Source of the DNA: Candidatus Wallbacteria bacterium
GTDB lineage: Bacteria; Muiribacteriota; UBA6191; JACPRK01
Reading direction: 5' to 3'
NCBI GenBank assembly: GCA_016190005.1
Contig: JACPRK010000099.1
Span: 32,157-96,156, forward strand
Length of the DNA stretch: 64,000 nt
Part shown: positions 29,797 to 38,103 of the stretch, one piece after another
How positions within the stretch are numbered: the first letter of the stretch is position 1
Layout of the letters: each line of letters begins with the position of its first letter
The notes under the pieces: model-generated
The model's input: only the letters and a program-made list of their open reading frames with translations
What the model was told of the DNA's origin: nothing
Databases searched by the model: none
Position numbers and translations under genes: made by a program

Positions 29797-32711
29797 CGAG
29801 ACTCAGGCTGGTCGCGGCGATCGCGTGCCTGGCGTGGGCAGCTCCGCTGGCCGGGGCCCCTGCGGGGTCGCCGGACACGAGCGGCCTGGAGCGCGCCCAT
29901 GCCGGGGGCGCTGTGCGCGACCGAGGCGCGCCGCCAGCGGACCTGGGAACGCTGGCCCGCGCCATCCTCAAGTCACCCGATGGGCCAATGGCCAAGCGGC
30001 TGCCCGCGCTGTCGTCGGCGCTCTCGTTCTACAAGGACAGGCTGACGGGCGAGGACCTGGTCTCCTACGGTCGCCGGAATGCCCCCGACGACGAGGCGGG
30101 AATTCGCGCAGTGCTGGCGGCCCACGGCGTGCTTCCCGAGCGCGCGACCCAGGTGCAGCGGGATCGCGCCATCCAGCGGCTGGCCAACGTCGAGTACCCG
30201 CTGAGGGATCGCGCGGCGGCCACCGAGGTGTTGAACTACTTCATGGTGCTGGCGGCTTCCGAGGAGGCGCGCGGGCACGACGGCGCGCTGTACAGGAAGG
30301 CGTACGAGCAGTTCCGCACGGCTTGCGCGACTGGACTGCAAGCCGCCGGTGGCGGCGGCGAGCTCCTGGCCGACGGCTTCCAGGAGTCGCAGCTACACGG
30401 CGCCCAGGACCTGGAGCCGGTGGAGAACCTGGTCCTGGGATTTCGGCCGGCGCTGGAGCAGGTGCTGGCCGCGGCCGCCGCTCAGGGCGCGGCAGAGCCC
30501 GTGGCCGATCTGGCCCAGCGCGTCGAGGCGGCCGGCGTTCTGCGAGAGCGGCGAGAGGCGCTCAGGGAGACTGCCGTCGAGGCTGCAAAGGCCGCTGCCT
30601 TCGCCGAGGTGCTGGCTGCCCGCGGCGACGCAGCGGGCTCCGCCCGGCAGCGGGCCCGTGCCCAGAAGCTGCAGGCCGAGCTGAACGCGCGACTGGCGGA
30701 CCCGCGCTTCGCCGCCAGCGCGGCCAGCGACGCAGCCGACTTGCTGGCCTACCTGCGCCGCCGAGCGCTGCGCGACCCGTTGCTGGCCGGAGGGCCCGGA
30801 CGGGAGCTTGCGGCCCTGCTGGTGCGCAAACACCCCGAGGCCGGCGAGACAGCCGCTCCGGCGCCGTCTGTCGCCGACTGCACGGCCTGGCAGAAGGAGG
30901 TCGACCGCTTGCTGCTGCTGTCGTCGCGCGGGCCCTACCTGCTGCTGATCGACATCGACGGGCTGCGGCCCGACAAGCTCGAGGAGATGCTCACGGCTCG
31001 CGAGGGCCTGGGGCAGGAGGCGCTGCCCAACTTCGATCGCTTCGTCGCCCGGCGGGGCGCCTTCCTCCGGAACCACGTCACCTGCTTCCCTTCGTCCACG
31101 TACCCAGGGACCACGACGTTCTTGACCGGTCGGCACTCCAAAACGCACCGCATCCAGTCGAACACGCTCTTCTTCAAGGACATCAAGGACGCCCAGGACC
31201 GGGGAAACCTCACGGCCGCCAGAAAGAGGAACTGGGTCGACTACCTGTCGACCAAGCAGGGCAAGTTCGCTGCCGAAGACGTCCCTGGGGACAACCCCTA
31301 CATCTTCGAGATGCTGCAACCAGCGGCGCTGACCTTCTTTCCGACGAGCCGTGGCGTGCATCCTCGGTTCTCCAAGGACGGCTTCCTGATGGGCATGACC
31401 GGCATGTTCTTCGAGCACGACGGGAGCTACGTGCCGTTCGGAGACCGCGGGTTCGACGACCTCACCATCACGGCCGCCTACGAGATGGTGAATGATGGCA
31501 ATCCCTACACGAAGGACGGACGGGTCTTCCTGCCGGCCAAGCTGATGGGCCACTACTTCGCGTGGATCGACCACGCTTCGCACGCTGCCATCCAGGGTCA
31601 GGCCGGGCCGGAGGTGCGGCGATTCCTCGAGTATCAGGACCGGCTTTTCGGGCGGTTGATGCGGATGATCGAACGGCTCGGAATCATGGAAGAGCTAGTG
31701 GTCGCCATCATCAGCGATCACGGGCATTTCGCCGGGCCGGCGGAGAGTGGCTCGGAATCGGCTCCGGCCAAGGACGGCAACGTGCCGTACTCGCTCTCCA
31801 AGCGATTCGAGGAGAAAGGGTTCAAGCTGCGGAGATCGGACAAGTCGTTCCAGGAGTACGACGCCTGCTTGATCACCGATGGCGAAGGGACCGTGCGCGT
31901 CTACCTGCCGCGTAGCGGCACCCATCGCTGGGACAACCGCCACACGTTCGACCAGCTGAAGGCCTATACACGAGCCCGGGACGGGATGCCCGTGAACATC
32001 CTGGAGACGATGTTCTTCGTGTCTGGCCCGGACGGGAAACTGAGCGTCAATCCGGCCGTGGACGTGGGAATGATGGTGGGGCGAGACATGCCCACGGCCG
32101 GCCTGCGCGAGTACGTGGTCTATACGGCCAAGCCTTTGGCCGGCTCGTCCCGGCAGAAGCGCTCCGGAGACGTGCGAGATCGAGGCGCGTTTTCGGTGAT
32201 CCGTCGCTCCTCCCAGGATGGACAGCTGCGATATCGCTACGTCTATCGTAAGGGGCTCGATCCACTGGGCTACGAACAGAAGGTGCCCGCGGTGCGGGAC
32301 GCGACAGGCCCCGTCGAGGACGGCTGGTACCAGACGGACTACATCGACGAGCGGGACTGGCTGGCGATGACGATGGATACGGACTATCCCGACGCGCCTT
32401 TCGCCATCGACAACTTCTTCAGCGGGCCGGACCAGACCGACCTGATCGTCTCTGCGAAGCCCGGATACTGCTTCGACGAGAGCGCCAAGGACCGATCGGA
32501 CCACGGATACCTGCTGGCGCCGTCGATGCGGAGCACGCTGCTCATCGCGGGACGAGGGATCAAGCGTGGTATCGTGTCCACGCGTCCGCACCGTAGCGTC
32601 GACATGATTCCCACGGTCCTGACCGCGCTGGGCGCCAAGGATGTCCTGGCGCGCGTCAAGCTGGACGGCCGGGTTGCTGACGAGATCCTCGAGGAGGGAT
32701 TCGGAAGATGA
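29793..32711 (+). CDS. Exported alkaline-phosphatase-superfamily hydrolase (nucleotide pyrophosphatase/phosphodiesterase type)
   Basis: 972 aa with a signal peptide (AAIACLAWAAPLAGA). Residues 60-370 are a helical, Ala-rich extension of unknown role. The catalytic domain begins at LLIDIDGLRPDKLEEML (metal ligand D387 or D389), then nucleophile T436 in FPSSTYPGTTTFLTGRHS (NPPs have TFPNHYTLVTG), D593/H597 in WIDHASHAA, D642/H643 in ISDHGHF and a late RSTLLIAGRGIKRG. All elements of a two-zinc phosphodiesterase or sulfatase-like enzyme are present; the substrate is not readable. Fourth gene of the operon, coupled by ATGA overlaps on both sides. Confidence 0.82.
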   Translation: MTRLRLVAAIACLAWAAPLAGAPAGSPDTSGLERAHAGGAVRDRGAPPADLGTLARAILKSPDGPMAKRLPALSSALSFYKDRLTGEDLVSYGRRNAPDDEAGIRAVLAAHGVLPERATQVQRDRAIQRLANVEYPLRDRAAATEVLNYFMVLAASEEARGHDGALYRKAYEQFRTACATGLQAAGGGGELLADGFQESQLHGAQDLEPVENLVLGFRPALEQVLAAAAAQGAAEPVADLAQRVEAAGVLRERREALRETAVEAAKAAAFAEVLAARGDAAGSARQRARAQKLQAELNARLADPRFAASAASDAADLLAYLRRRALRDPLLAGGPGRELAALLVRKHPEAGETAAPAPSVADCTAWQKEVDRLLLLSSRGPYLLLIDIDGLRPDKLEEMLTAREGLGQEALPNFDRFVARRGAFLRNHVTCFPSSTYPGTTTFLTGRHSKTHRIQSNTLFFKDIKDAQDRGNLTAARKRNWVDYLSTKQGKFAAEDVPGDNPYIFEMLQPAALTFFPTSRGVHPRFSKDGFLMGMTGMFFEHDGSYVPFGDRGFDDLTITAAYEMVNDGNPYTKDGRVFLPAKLMGHYFAWIDHASHAAIQGQAGPEVRRFLEYQDRLFGRLMRMIERLGIMEELVVAIISDHGHFAGPAESGSESAPAKDGNVPYSLSKRFEEKGFKLRRSDKSFQEYDACLITDGEGTVRVYLPRSGTHRWDNRHTFDQLKAYTRARDGMPVNILETMFFVSGPDGKLSVNPAVDVGMMVGRDMPTAGLREYVVYTAKPLAGSSRQKRSGDVRDRGAFSVIRRSSQDGQLRYRYVYRKGLDPLGYEQKVPAVRDATGPVEDGWYQTDYIDERDWLAMTMDTDYPDAPFAIDNFFSGPDQTDLIVSAKPGYCFDESAKDRSDHGYLLAPSMRSTLLIAGRGIKRGIVSTRPHRSVDMIPTVLTALGAKDVLARVKLDGRVADEILEEGFGR

Positions 32712-33457
32712 AACGACTCTCGATTGTTTTGACGGCGGTTGCTCTTGCGGTTTCGACCCCGGCTCCGCGCGCCGAAGCGCAGGCGCCTAGCCTGGATGGC
32801 CTCGAGCTCGCGCCAGCGGCGTCGCGGCGAGTGGCGACCAAAGGGATCGACCTGATCGGGTTCGGCGCTGCCACCGATTTCCAGGCCTTCTTCAGGGCCG
32901 GTGGGTGGGACAGCGAGCGTGACGAGCCCACGAACTGGTCGCTCGAGAGGCCTTCCGGCGGCTTTGCGCATGTACGCATGCCGAGCGCCGACGACTCCGT
33001 GCAGATCGGGCACAAGGTAGGCCCCTACGACGTGGCACCGAACCCCATCCTCCGCATGAAGTTCAGGATCGATCGGGTGCCCCCGGGAGCCGACATCTCG
33101 CGCAAGAACAAGGAGGATGCGGCTTTCCGGCTGTTCGTCGTGTTCGACAAGAAGGACGGCATGATCGTCCCGAACACCATCGGCTATGCCTGGACGACGG
33201 CCAACGAGGTCGGCTCCTTCATCCGCAGCGATCGTTCGATGCTGAAGAACGTCTGGTACGTGGTCATCGGAAAGGGCGAGGGCGAGCTCGGCCAGTGGCA
33301 GAGCGTGGAGCGAGACGTCGAGGCCGACTACCGGCGGGCCTTCAAGATCTCGGGACCCGTGCCTCGGATCGTGGCGATCGGGATGAAGGCAGACACCAAC
33401 GACACGCACACGCAGTGTCAGGCGGCGCTGGCCGAGGCGACCCTCTCACCGCGCTGA
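32708..33457 (+). CDS. Exported DUF3047-like protein
   Basis: 249 aa with signal peptide ending PRAEAQA and mature start PSLDGLELAPAA, echoing the first operon protein. The body looks like DUF3047: ILRMKFRIDRVPPGAD, KNKEDAAFRLFVVFD, NTIGYAWTT, WYVVIGKGEGELGQWQSVERDV-type segment, DYRRAFKISGPVPRIVAIGM and a final MKADTNDTHTQCQAALAEA. These are probably extracellular beta-sandwich, perhaps carbohydrate-binding, proteins; family function is unknown. Last gene of the operon; it ends 9 bp from the convergent desaturase gene. Confidence 0.78.
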   Translation: MKRLSIVLTAVALAVSTPAPRAEAQAPSLDGLELAPAASRRVATKGIDLIGFGAATDFQAFFRAGGWDSERDEPTNWSLERPSGGFAHVRMPSADDSVQIGHKVGPYDVAPNPILRMKFRIDRVPPGADISRKNKEDAAFRLFVVFDKKDGMIVPNTIGYAWTTANEVGSFIRSDRSMLKNVWYVVIGKGEGELGQWQSVERDVEADYRRAFKISGPVPRIVAIGMKADTNDTHTQCQAALAEATLSPR

Positions 33458-33466
33458 CCGGGGCGC

Positions 33467-34468
33467 CTAGTGGGCCCCACGGGTGTAACGGGCGGCCATG
33501 GTGAGGTGAAGCCCGAGATAGCTTTCGCCCACAAAGGGGCTTCCGCCGCGCTCCCGGATCAGGGCGTGAAGACGCCGCAGGTGGTACCAGGGCACGTGCG
33601 GCAGCAGGTGGTGCTCGACGTGGTAGCCGCCGTTGGCGGTCAGTAGGCCCAGCAGACGGCCGGAGCGAATCGTGCGAGTGTTGCAGAGCCTGCAGTCGGT
33701 GTAGGTTTGCACGCCGGCGTGGGCCAGCGCGTTCATCATCGTCGTGAGCCAGAGCCCGCAGACGAAGCCTGCAAAGGCGAACAGGGGGCCCCAGGTGCCT
33801 CCGATCCACGATGCCAGCCCGTAGAACGCGGTCTGGTGCGCTAGCACGAAGAGGCAGTCGAGGCGGATGCCGGCCCGCTCCTCGGGCGGGAAGACGTGAG
33901 GCTGGTAGCCGATGCCGCCCAGCCAGCTCGGTAGGACCACGAAGAGCGGAAACCCGAGCGGCACCAGGATGAAGAGGCAGTAGCTGATGAGGTTTACCTG
34001 GCCTAGGTGGCGGGGGCTGTCGCCGGTCGGGTCCTCGTCGAAGCCCGTGTGGCGGTGGTGCGCTTGGTGGAGGGCCCGGAAGCCGCGGAGCGTGGTGAAG
34101 GAGTGCGCCAGGCTCCACATGCCGACCAGCTCGTTAGCGGCCTGGCTCTGGCTGTAGGCCCCGTGGGCGGCGTCGTGACCGACGAAGGCGAGCACGACGT
34201 TGCAGTACCCCGCTGCCACGACCAGCACGGCCCAAAGCGGTCCAGACGAGTGCCCGCCCACCGCGATCAGCCCCAGCAGCAACAGCGACGCCACGACCGG
34301 CGCCGCCATCCCGCCCACAGTGCAGCGGTCCAGCCCCTGCTGCCGGGCCTGCGCCCCCACGCCCTCCGCAATCGCCCGACACTCCACGTGCGACGCACGA
34401 AAATGGGTCAACTCGACTTGCCCCAATTTCCCTTCGAAGGGAAATTGGGGCAAGTCGAGTTGACCCAT
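33467..34468 (-). CDS. Membrane fatty-acid desaturase
   Basis: 333 aa as the longest reading. Three histidine boxes bind the di-iron centre: GHDAAHG (H98, H102), HQAHHRH (H133, H136, H137) and YHVEHH near the C-terminus, with hydrophobic helices between. Introduces a double bond in acyl chains, so membrane-fluidity control is likely. The ATG at 34468 and the first 23 codons lie in a perfect 74-bp palindrome and read like palindrome translation (MGQLDLPQFPF, KLGQVELTHF); the true start may be a GTG just inside, around residue 28. No clear ribosome-binding site was seen for either choice. Nearest neighbour upstream is the coiled-coil protein gene, 12 bp away from the longest start. Confidence 0.87.
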   Translation of the reverse strand: MGQLDLPQFPFEGKLGQVELTHFRASHVECRAIAEGVGAQARQQGLDRCTVGGMAAPVVASLLLLGLIAVGGHSSGPLWAVLVVAAGYCNVVLAFVGHDAAHGAYSQSQAANELVGMWSLAHSFTTLRGFRALHQAHHRHTGFDEDPTGDSPRHLGQVNLISYCLFILVPLGFPLFVVLPSWLGGIGYQPHVFPPEERAGIRLDCLFVLAHQTAFYGLASWIGGTWGPLFAFAGFVCGLWLTTMMNALAHAGVQTYTDCRLCNTRTIRSGRLLGLLTANGGYHVEHHLLPHVPWYHLRRLHALIRERGGSPFVGESYLGLHLTMAARYTRGAH

Positions 34469-34472
34469 TTTC
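34399..34472. repeat. Perfect 74-bp palindrome
   Basis: Two 37-base arms with no spacer, centred on TTCGAA (axis between 34435 and 34436). The left arm runs GAAAATGGGTCAACTC, GACTTGCCCC, AATTTCCCTTC and the right arm is its exact complement. It lies 8 bp past the stop of the coiled-coil gene and covers the annotated start of the desaturase. As RNA it would form a 37-bp hairpin with no loop to spare. No T-run of terminator length follows on either strand beyond the TTTT of the arm. Confidence 0.97.
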
Positions 34473-34480
34473 TCGATCGT

Positions 34481-35659
34481 TCAGCGCGGGGTGGTGATGG
34501 TGCCGGCGGGGTTGGCGGAGGCCGGCGTGGCGTTCTTGATGAGCTCGTTCTTGCGGGTCTGGATGGCCTTCAGGCTCTCGTAAAGCTTGCGGGCGGCCTC
34601 GCTGTTACCCTGGCCGTCGGTGTTGAGCTTGGCGATGGAGTTGAGGACCGACTTCTCCTGGTCGATGACGTCGCGCAGCTCACCCGAGGGCTGCTCCGAG
34701 GAAGCGGAAGCGACCTGGGGAGCGGTCTCGATCTGGGCCGAGGCCTTCATCGTCTGGACGGCCGGCGTGCTGGGCGCCGCCTGGAACGTGTTGGCGTTGC
34801 TCGAGGCCACCGTGGTGGTCTGGCGGCGGCTGATGGTGATCTGCGGGTTCTTGCCGGCCAGTCTGGAGCGGACGTAATCGCCCAGGCTGATGTTGGCGTC
34901 GGCGCTCTTGCTGTGCATGTTCTCCCAGATCCACTCGTGGCGGGCCTTGGCTCCATGATCGGGCGGGCCGGCCGCGACGGCGCCGGGGGCGATGTACTGG
35001 CCCCACTCGGTGAGCTGCACGCCGTTGAGCCACTCGTCGATGAAGCCCTGGACTTGCGGGTCGCGCCAGTCGACTTCGCCGGTGGCTGCCATCACGCTGG
35101 CCTTGCCGGCACCAGCGCCGGCGATCGTTGCGGGCGGCGTGAATGCGCCGATCTTGCGGCTGAAGTTCTGGATCTCCTGGAACTGTTGCTCGATCTGGTT
35201 CTGCCGCTCGGTGAGCTGCGAGAGCGTCTCCTGGTACTTGGAGATGTCCTTCTTGCCCTTGACCAGCTCGTCGCGCGCCTTGAGGAGAGCCAGATAAGCG
35301 GCCTCGTTCTCACGCGACGCCTGAGCGATGTCGTTCATCCGCTCGTTGATCATGGGGTCGTTGGGCTTGACGTTTGCCGTGCCGCGCTGGTTGAGCAGCG
35401 CCTGCAGGTTCGTCTGCTTATCGGAAACCGCTTGCTGGCTCTTGGCAACGGTCTCGAGCATCTTGACGAATTCCTTCTCGCCGCCGCCCGAGAACCACCC
35501 CTTGACCGTATCCGAGGCCTTGCCGAAGAAGCCCTTGATCGTGTCGAGAATGCCCGCCTGGGCGTGCGCGGCAGTGGCTGTCGAGAGGAAGAGCACCAGG
35601 ACCGTGAGCGCGATCGCCCGGCCCGGTCTCGCGAGGCCCAGATTGGCTGACTTCCTCAT
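34481..35659 (-). CDS. Exported coiled-coil protein of unknown function
   Basis: 392 aa from the ATG at 35659 (GGAGGAG about 10 nt upstream); an upstream in-frame extension crosses the promoter. Signal peptide PGRAIALTVLVLFLSTATAAHAQAG. The mature protein starts with an amphipathic ILDTIKGFFGKASDTVKGWF, then long Gln/Glu coiled coil (residues 75-195, SQLTERQNQIEQQFQEIQNF), a globular patch WENMHSKSADANISLGDYVRS, a Thr/Ser/Ala-rich linker and a final helix (GELRDVIDQEKSVLNSIAKL). Periplasmic structural or scaffolding role is a guess. It has its own strong promoter. Confidence 0.72.
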   Translation of the reverse strand: MRKSANLGLARPGRAIALTVLVLFLSTATAAHAQAGILDTIKGFFGKASDTVKGWFSGGGEKEFVKMLETVAKSQQAVSDKQTNLQALLNQRGTANVKPNDPMINERMNDIAQASRENEAAYLALLKARDELVKGKKDISKYQETLSQLTERQNQIEQQFQEIQNFSRKIGAFTPPATIAGAGAGKASVMAATGEVDWRDPQVQGFIDEWLNGVQLTEWGQYIAPGAVAAGPPDHGAKARHEWIWENMHSKSADANISLGDYVRSRLAGKNPQITISRRQTTTVASSNANTFQAAPSTPAVQTMKASAQIETAPQVASASSEQPSGELRDVIDQEKSVLNSIAKLNTDGQGNSEAARKLYESLKAIQTRKNELIKNATPASANPAGTITTPR

Positions 35660-35702
35660 GACTTTCATCTCCTCCAACACGGCATCTCTTCTGTGTTCTT
35701 TG

Positions 35703-35731
35703 AGTATAGGTACGACTTTTCGGATCGTCAA
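35703..35731 (-). promoter_or_regulatory. Sigma-70-type promoter for the coiled-coil protein
   Basis: On the minus strand TTGACG (35731-35726), a 17-bp spacer and TATACT (35708-35703), with a leader of about 40 nt and GGAGGAG before the ATG at 35659. One of the best promoter matches in the window. Confidence 0.7.
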
Positions 35732-35795
35732 TCCGGCCAGGCGCACCTTCTCACATGACACAATACGTGCCCGCGCGGGAGGATGTTGCGCCCCG

Positions 35796-36059
35796 TCAGC
35801 CCTCCAGCGCGTGCTCTGCTTCGAGAACCGACCGCAGCTGTCCGGCGTCCGGGACCGCTCCGTGGGTCACGAGCTTTCCGTTGACGACGATCGACGGCGT
35901 CACCATGATCCCGTGCTCCTTGGCCTCGGGGGTGTTGATCGTCAGCTTCTGGTAGTCGACGTCGCCGCCCCAGGGCGTGATGATCTCCTCGACCAGGCGC
36001 TCCGCTGCCCGGCAGTTCTTGCAGTCGGGCTTCAGACTTCCGAAAACCATGATCTTCAT
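35796..36059 (-). CDS. Small thioredoxin-fold protein with CxxC
   Basis: 87 aa: MKIMVFGSLKPDCKNCRAAE has the redox CKNC motif at the start of helix 1, and TPSIVVNGKLVTHG supplies the cis-Pro loop. It matches the redox-active MTH895/TM0996-like small thioredoxins that often accompany ArsP/DUF318 permeases, one of which (37036) lies just beyond the divergent lipoprotein gene. Likely passes electrons or metal/thiol groups to or from that system. ATGA overlap with the upstream lipoprotein gene. Confidence 0.85.
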   Translation of the reverse strand: MKIMVFGSLKPDCKNCRAAERLVEEIITPWGGDVDYQKLTINTPEAKEHGIMVTPSIVVNGKLVTHGAVPDAGQLRSVLEAEHALEG

Positions 36060-36802
36060 TTCGATCCTCCCTTGCTTCCAGGCGTGGCCGGCGAAAACCA
36101 GAGTTTCTCGAGCGAGTGCTGACGGTAGGGCTCCAGCGCGGTGACCAGCTCCCGGGCGGCGAGGACGGCCTCGGCCGGCGTCCCCAGTGCTCCGCCCAGC
36201 TTCCGCACCGCGCCGAGCAACCGCTCCCGCGCCGGGCCCGAGACAGCGGGCAGTCGGCCAATCTGGTCCTCCAGATGCAGGTAGATTTCGCCCAGGTCCC
36301 GCTTCTCCGAGCGGGGCCCCTGCGCCTGCTCGGCCAGTCGCAGCGCCAGGCTGCGGGCCCTCTCAAAGGCCAGGGACGGCGTCTGCGGCGTGCGCGATCG
36401 GTAAAACCGGATCAGACGGTCCTGGACGCCTCGCACGACGGGGTGCAGCTTCTCGAAATCCCGCCCGGCGTACAGCTTCTCGAGCTGACCCAGCTCCACA
36501 GACACCGCGTCGAACGTGGTCTGCCACGTCGCCTGTGCTCCGGAGTCCGACGGCCGGTTCAGATAGTACTTGGCGTAGACGCCGACCCACGCTTGCTGCA
36601 CGCCGCCGACCAGTGGGTCACCCTTCTCCCATTCCCCCGCGCGGGCCCGGGCGGCCAGCTCGTTGAGCTGGGTGCTGACCGCCTGGACCGCCTCGTCGAA
36701 GGCCGTTACGCGCCCCTGCCCGCGGATCAAGTCCAGCAGCACGGGGTCGCACCCGAGAGCCCGACCGCAGGCGAGGAGCAGCAGTGCTAACAGAAACGGC
36801 AC
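36056..36802 (-). CDS. Putative lipoprotein, helical, unknown function
   Basis: 248 aa from a GTG at 36802, giving a lipoprotein signal PFLLALLLLAC with Cys after LLA. A longer in-frame reading runs upstream through the heptamer repeat (LLTTRYSLLTTRYS) and is rejected. The mature part is helical with no known motif (STQLNELAARARAGEWEKGD, WVGVYAKYYLNRPSDSG, LHPVVRGVQDRLIRFYRSR). It is coupled to the thioredoxin-like gene and divergent from the permease, so a shared redox or metal-stress task is possible. No ribosome-binding site seen. Confidence 0.65.
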   Translation of the reverse strand: MPFLLALLLLACGRALGCDPVLLDLIRGQGRVTAFDEAVQAVSTQLNELAARARAGEWEKGDPLVGGVQQAWVGVYAKYYLNRPSDSGAQATWQTTFDAVSVELGQLEKLYAGRDFEKLHPVVRGVQDRLIRFYRSRTPQTPSLAFERARSLALRLAEQAQGPRSEKRDLGEIYLHLEDQIGRLPAVSGPARERLLGAVRKLGGALGTPAEAVLAARELVTALEPYRQHSLEKLWFSPATPGSKGGSK

Positions 36803-36817
36803 GGCGACAGTGTACAG

Positions 36818-36873
36818 GAGTGGCGAGTAGCGAGTAGTGAGTAGCGAGTAGCGAGTAGTGAGTAGTGAGAAGG
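36818..36873. repeat. GAGTAGY heptamer direct repeat, second copy (8 units)
   Basis: Eight consecutive 7-bp units: GAGTGGC, GAGTAGC, GAGTAGT, GAGTAGC, GAGTAGC, GAGTAGT, GAGTAGT, GAGAAGG. The flank TACAGGAG is shared with the copy at 2447. Both copies sit between divergent genes, close to the start of the minus-strand gene. Confidence 0.9.
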
Positions 36874-36955
36874 AAGTCTGCGGCCAGTTAGGCTTCTCAG
36901 CGCACGCAGGCGGCCTCAGGGGCCCGGAGGGCGAGTGGACTCGGCCAGCGCTTCT

Positions 36956-36983
36956 CCTACTCACTGCTCGCTACTCACTGCTC
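36956..36983. repeat. Inverted heptamer units, second copy (4 units)
   Basis: CCTACTC, ACTGCTC, GCTACTC, ACTGCTC: inverted relative to 36818-36873 with about 80 bp between. Same design as 2447-2706. Confidence 0.85.
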
Positions 36984-37035
36984 ACCCCATCTTCTTCTAC
37001 CCCATCGGGGGGCGGCGGGCATATCATGGAAACGT

Positions 37036-38103
37036 ATGGAGTTCCTCGTATCGCTGGTAGGGGCGGGGCTCTCGGCTGTCTGGGAGAACCTTGTCGGTAA
37101 GCTGTCCGGAGCCTTCATCCCGGCCTTCTTCATCGCGGGAGGCGTCGGCGTCTTCGTCCCGAAATCGACTGTCGTGCGGTTTCTCTCGCCGGCTGCAAAC
37201 CGGGGACTGGCCTACGTCGTGGCGTCGGTCGCGGGGGCGGTCCTCTCGGTCTGTTCGTGCGGCATCATCCCGCTCTTCGCCGCCTTCTACGAGCAGGGCG
37301 CGGGACTGGGGCCGGCAGTCACGTTTCTCTTCGCCGGACCGTCCATCAACCTCATCTCGATGTTCTACGGCTTCTACCTGCTGGGGCCGCGGCTCGGGCT
37401 GTCCGTCATCGCCTCGGTGCTGCTGACCTCCATCTTGCTGGGGATGACCTTCGAGCTGGCGTTCGCGCGAGGCCGGCCGGCGCCCAAGCCGCCCAAGGAG
37501 CCTCTGCTCGGCGCGGCGCCCCGAAGCTCCCTGGCCGTCTTCCACTTCTTTCTCTTCCAGCTGCTGATGACCCTGCCGCTGCCAGTCGCCGAGATTCCCT
37601 GGAGCATCAAGGTGCCCTGGGTTGCGGCCAACTTCGCCGGCTTGATGGTCACGCTCAAGCTCCATTTCACGCGTCAGGATGTGGAGGCCTGGGTGGCCAA
37701 GAGCACCTTCCTGATTTACCGGTTGCTCCCGAAGATCCTGGTCGGCCTCTTCCTCCTGGGGATGCTCACGCACGCGCAGTCGACGGCGCCCCAGAGCTTC
37801 GGCTGGTTCCGGAGCGCGGTGGGAGACTCGAGCCTGCGCGCGACGCTCTTGGCCTCAGCGGTCGGCGCCGTGCTCTACCTGGGAAGTATCATGGCCGTCC
37901 TGACCGTGAAGGCCCTGATGGCGATGGGCATGGCAGGCGGCCCGGCGCTGGCCTTTGTGGTCGCCGCTCCCGGCGTCAGCTTCTCCACGCTCTTTGCTGT
38001 GGCCGAGGTGATCGGGATGCGGCTCTCGCTGGCGTACTACGGGCTGGTCATCGTCTTCGCGGCCCTGGCCGGGTACGTGGCCGCCCTCGTGGGATTGGTC
38101 TGA
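37036..38103 (+). CDS. Permease of the ArsP/DUF318 family
   Basis: 355 aa, about eight to ten membrane helices in two similar halves. The signature Cys pair is in LSVCSCGIIPLFAAFYEQGA; LFAGPSINLISMFYGFYLLG and the C-terminal FVVAAPGVSFSTLFAVAEVIG are the repeated helix-loop motifs. Relatives export methylarsenicals or related metal(loid) compounds, or are of unknown substrate. A small CxxC thioredoxin-like protein lies in the divergent operon, a known pairing. Its stop overlaps the next gene start. Confidence 0.85.
   Translation: MEFLVSLVGAGLSAVWENLVGKLSGAFIPAFFIAGGVGVFVPKSTVVRFLSPAANRGLAYVVASVAGAVLSVCSCGIIPLFAAFYEQGAGLGPAVTFLFAGPSINLISMFYGFYLLGPRLGLSVIASVLLTSILLGMTFELAFARGRPAPKPPKEPLLGAAPRSSLAVFHFFLFQLLMTLPLPVAEIPWSIKVPWVAANFAGLMVTLKLHFTRQDVEAWVAKSTFLIYRLLPKILVGLFLLGMLTHAQSTAPQSFGWFRSAVGDSSLRATLLASAVGAVLYLGSIMAVLTVKALMAMGMAGGPALAFVVAAPGVSFSTLFAVAEVIGMRLSLAYYGLVIVFAALAGYVAALVGLV

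Noticed and set aside
34007..35650. Plus-strand open frame running through the palindrome
   Set aside because: The palindrome reads the same on both strands, so it creates an identical peptide in both directions; flanking minus-strand genes have His boxes and a promoter.
36803..36964. N-terminal extension of the lipoprotein through the heptamer repeat
   Set aside because: Would add a repeat-coded LLTTRYS segment and destroy the lipoprotein signal; the GTG at 36802 gives a proper lipobox.
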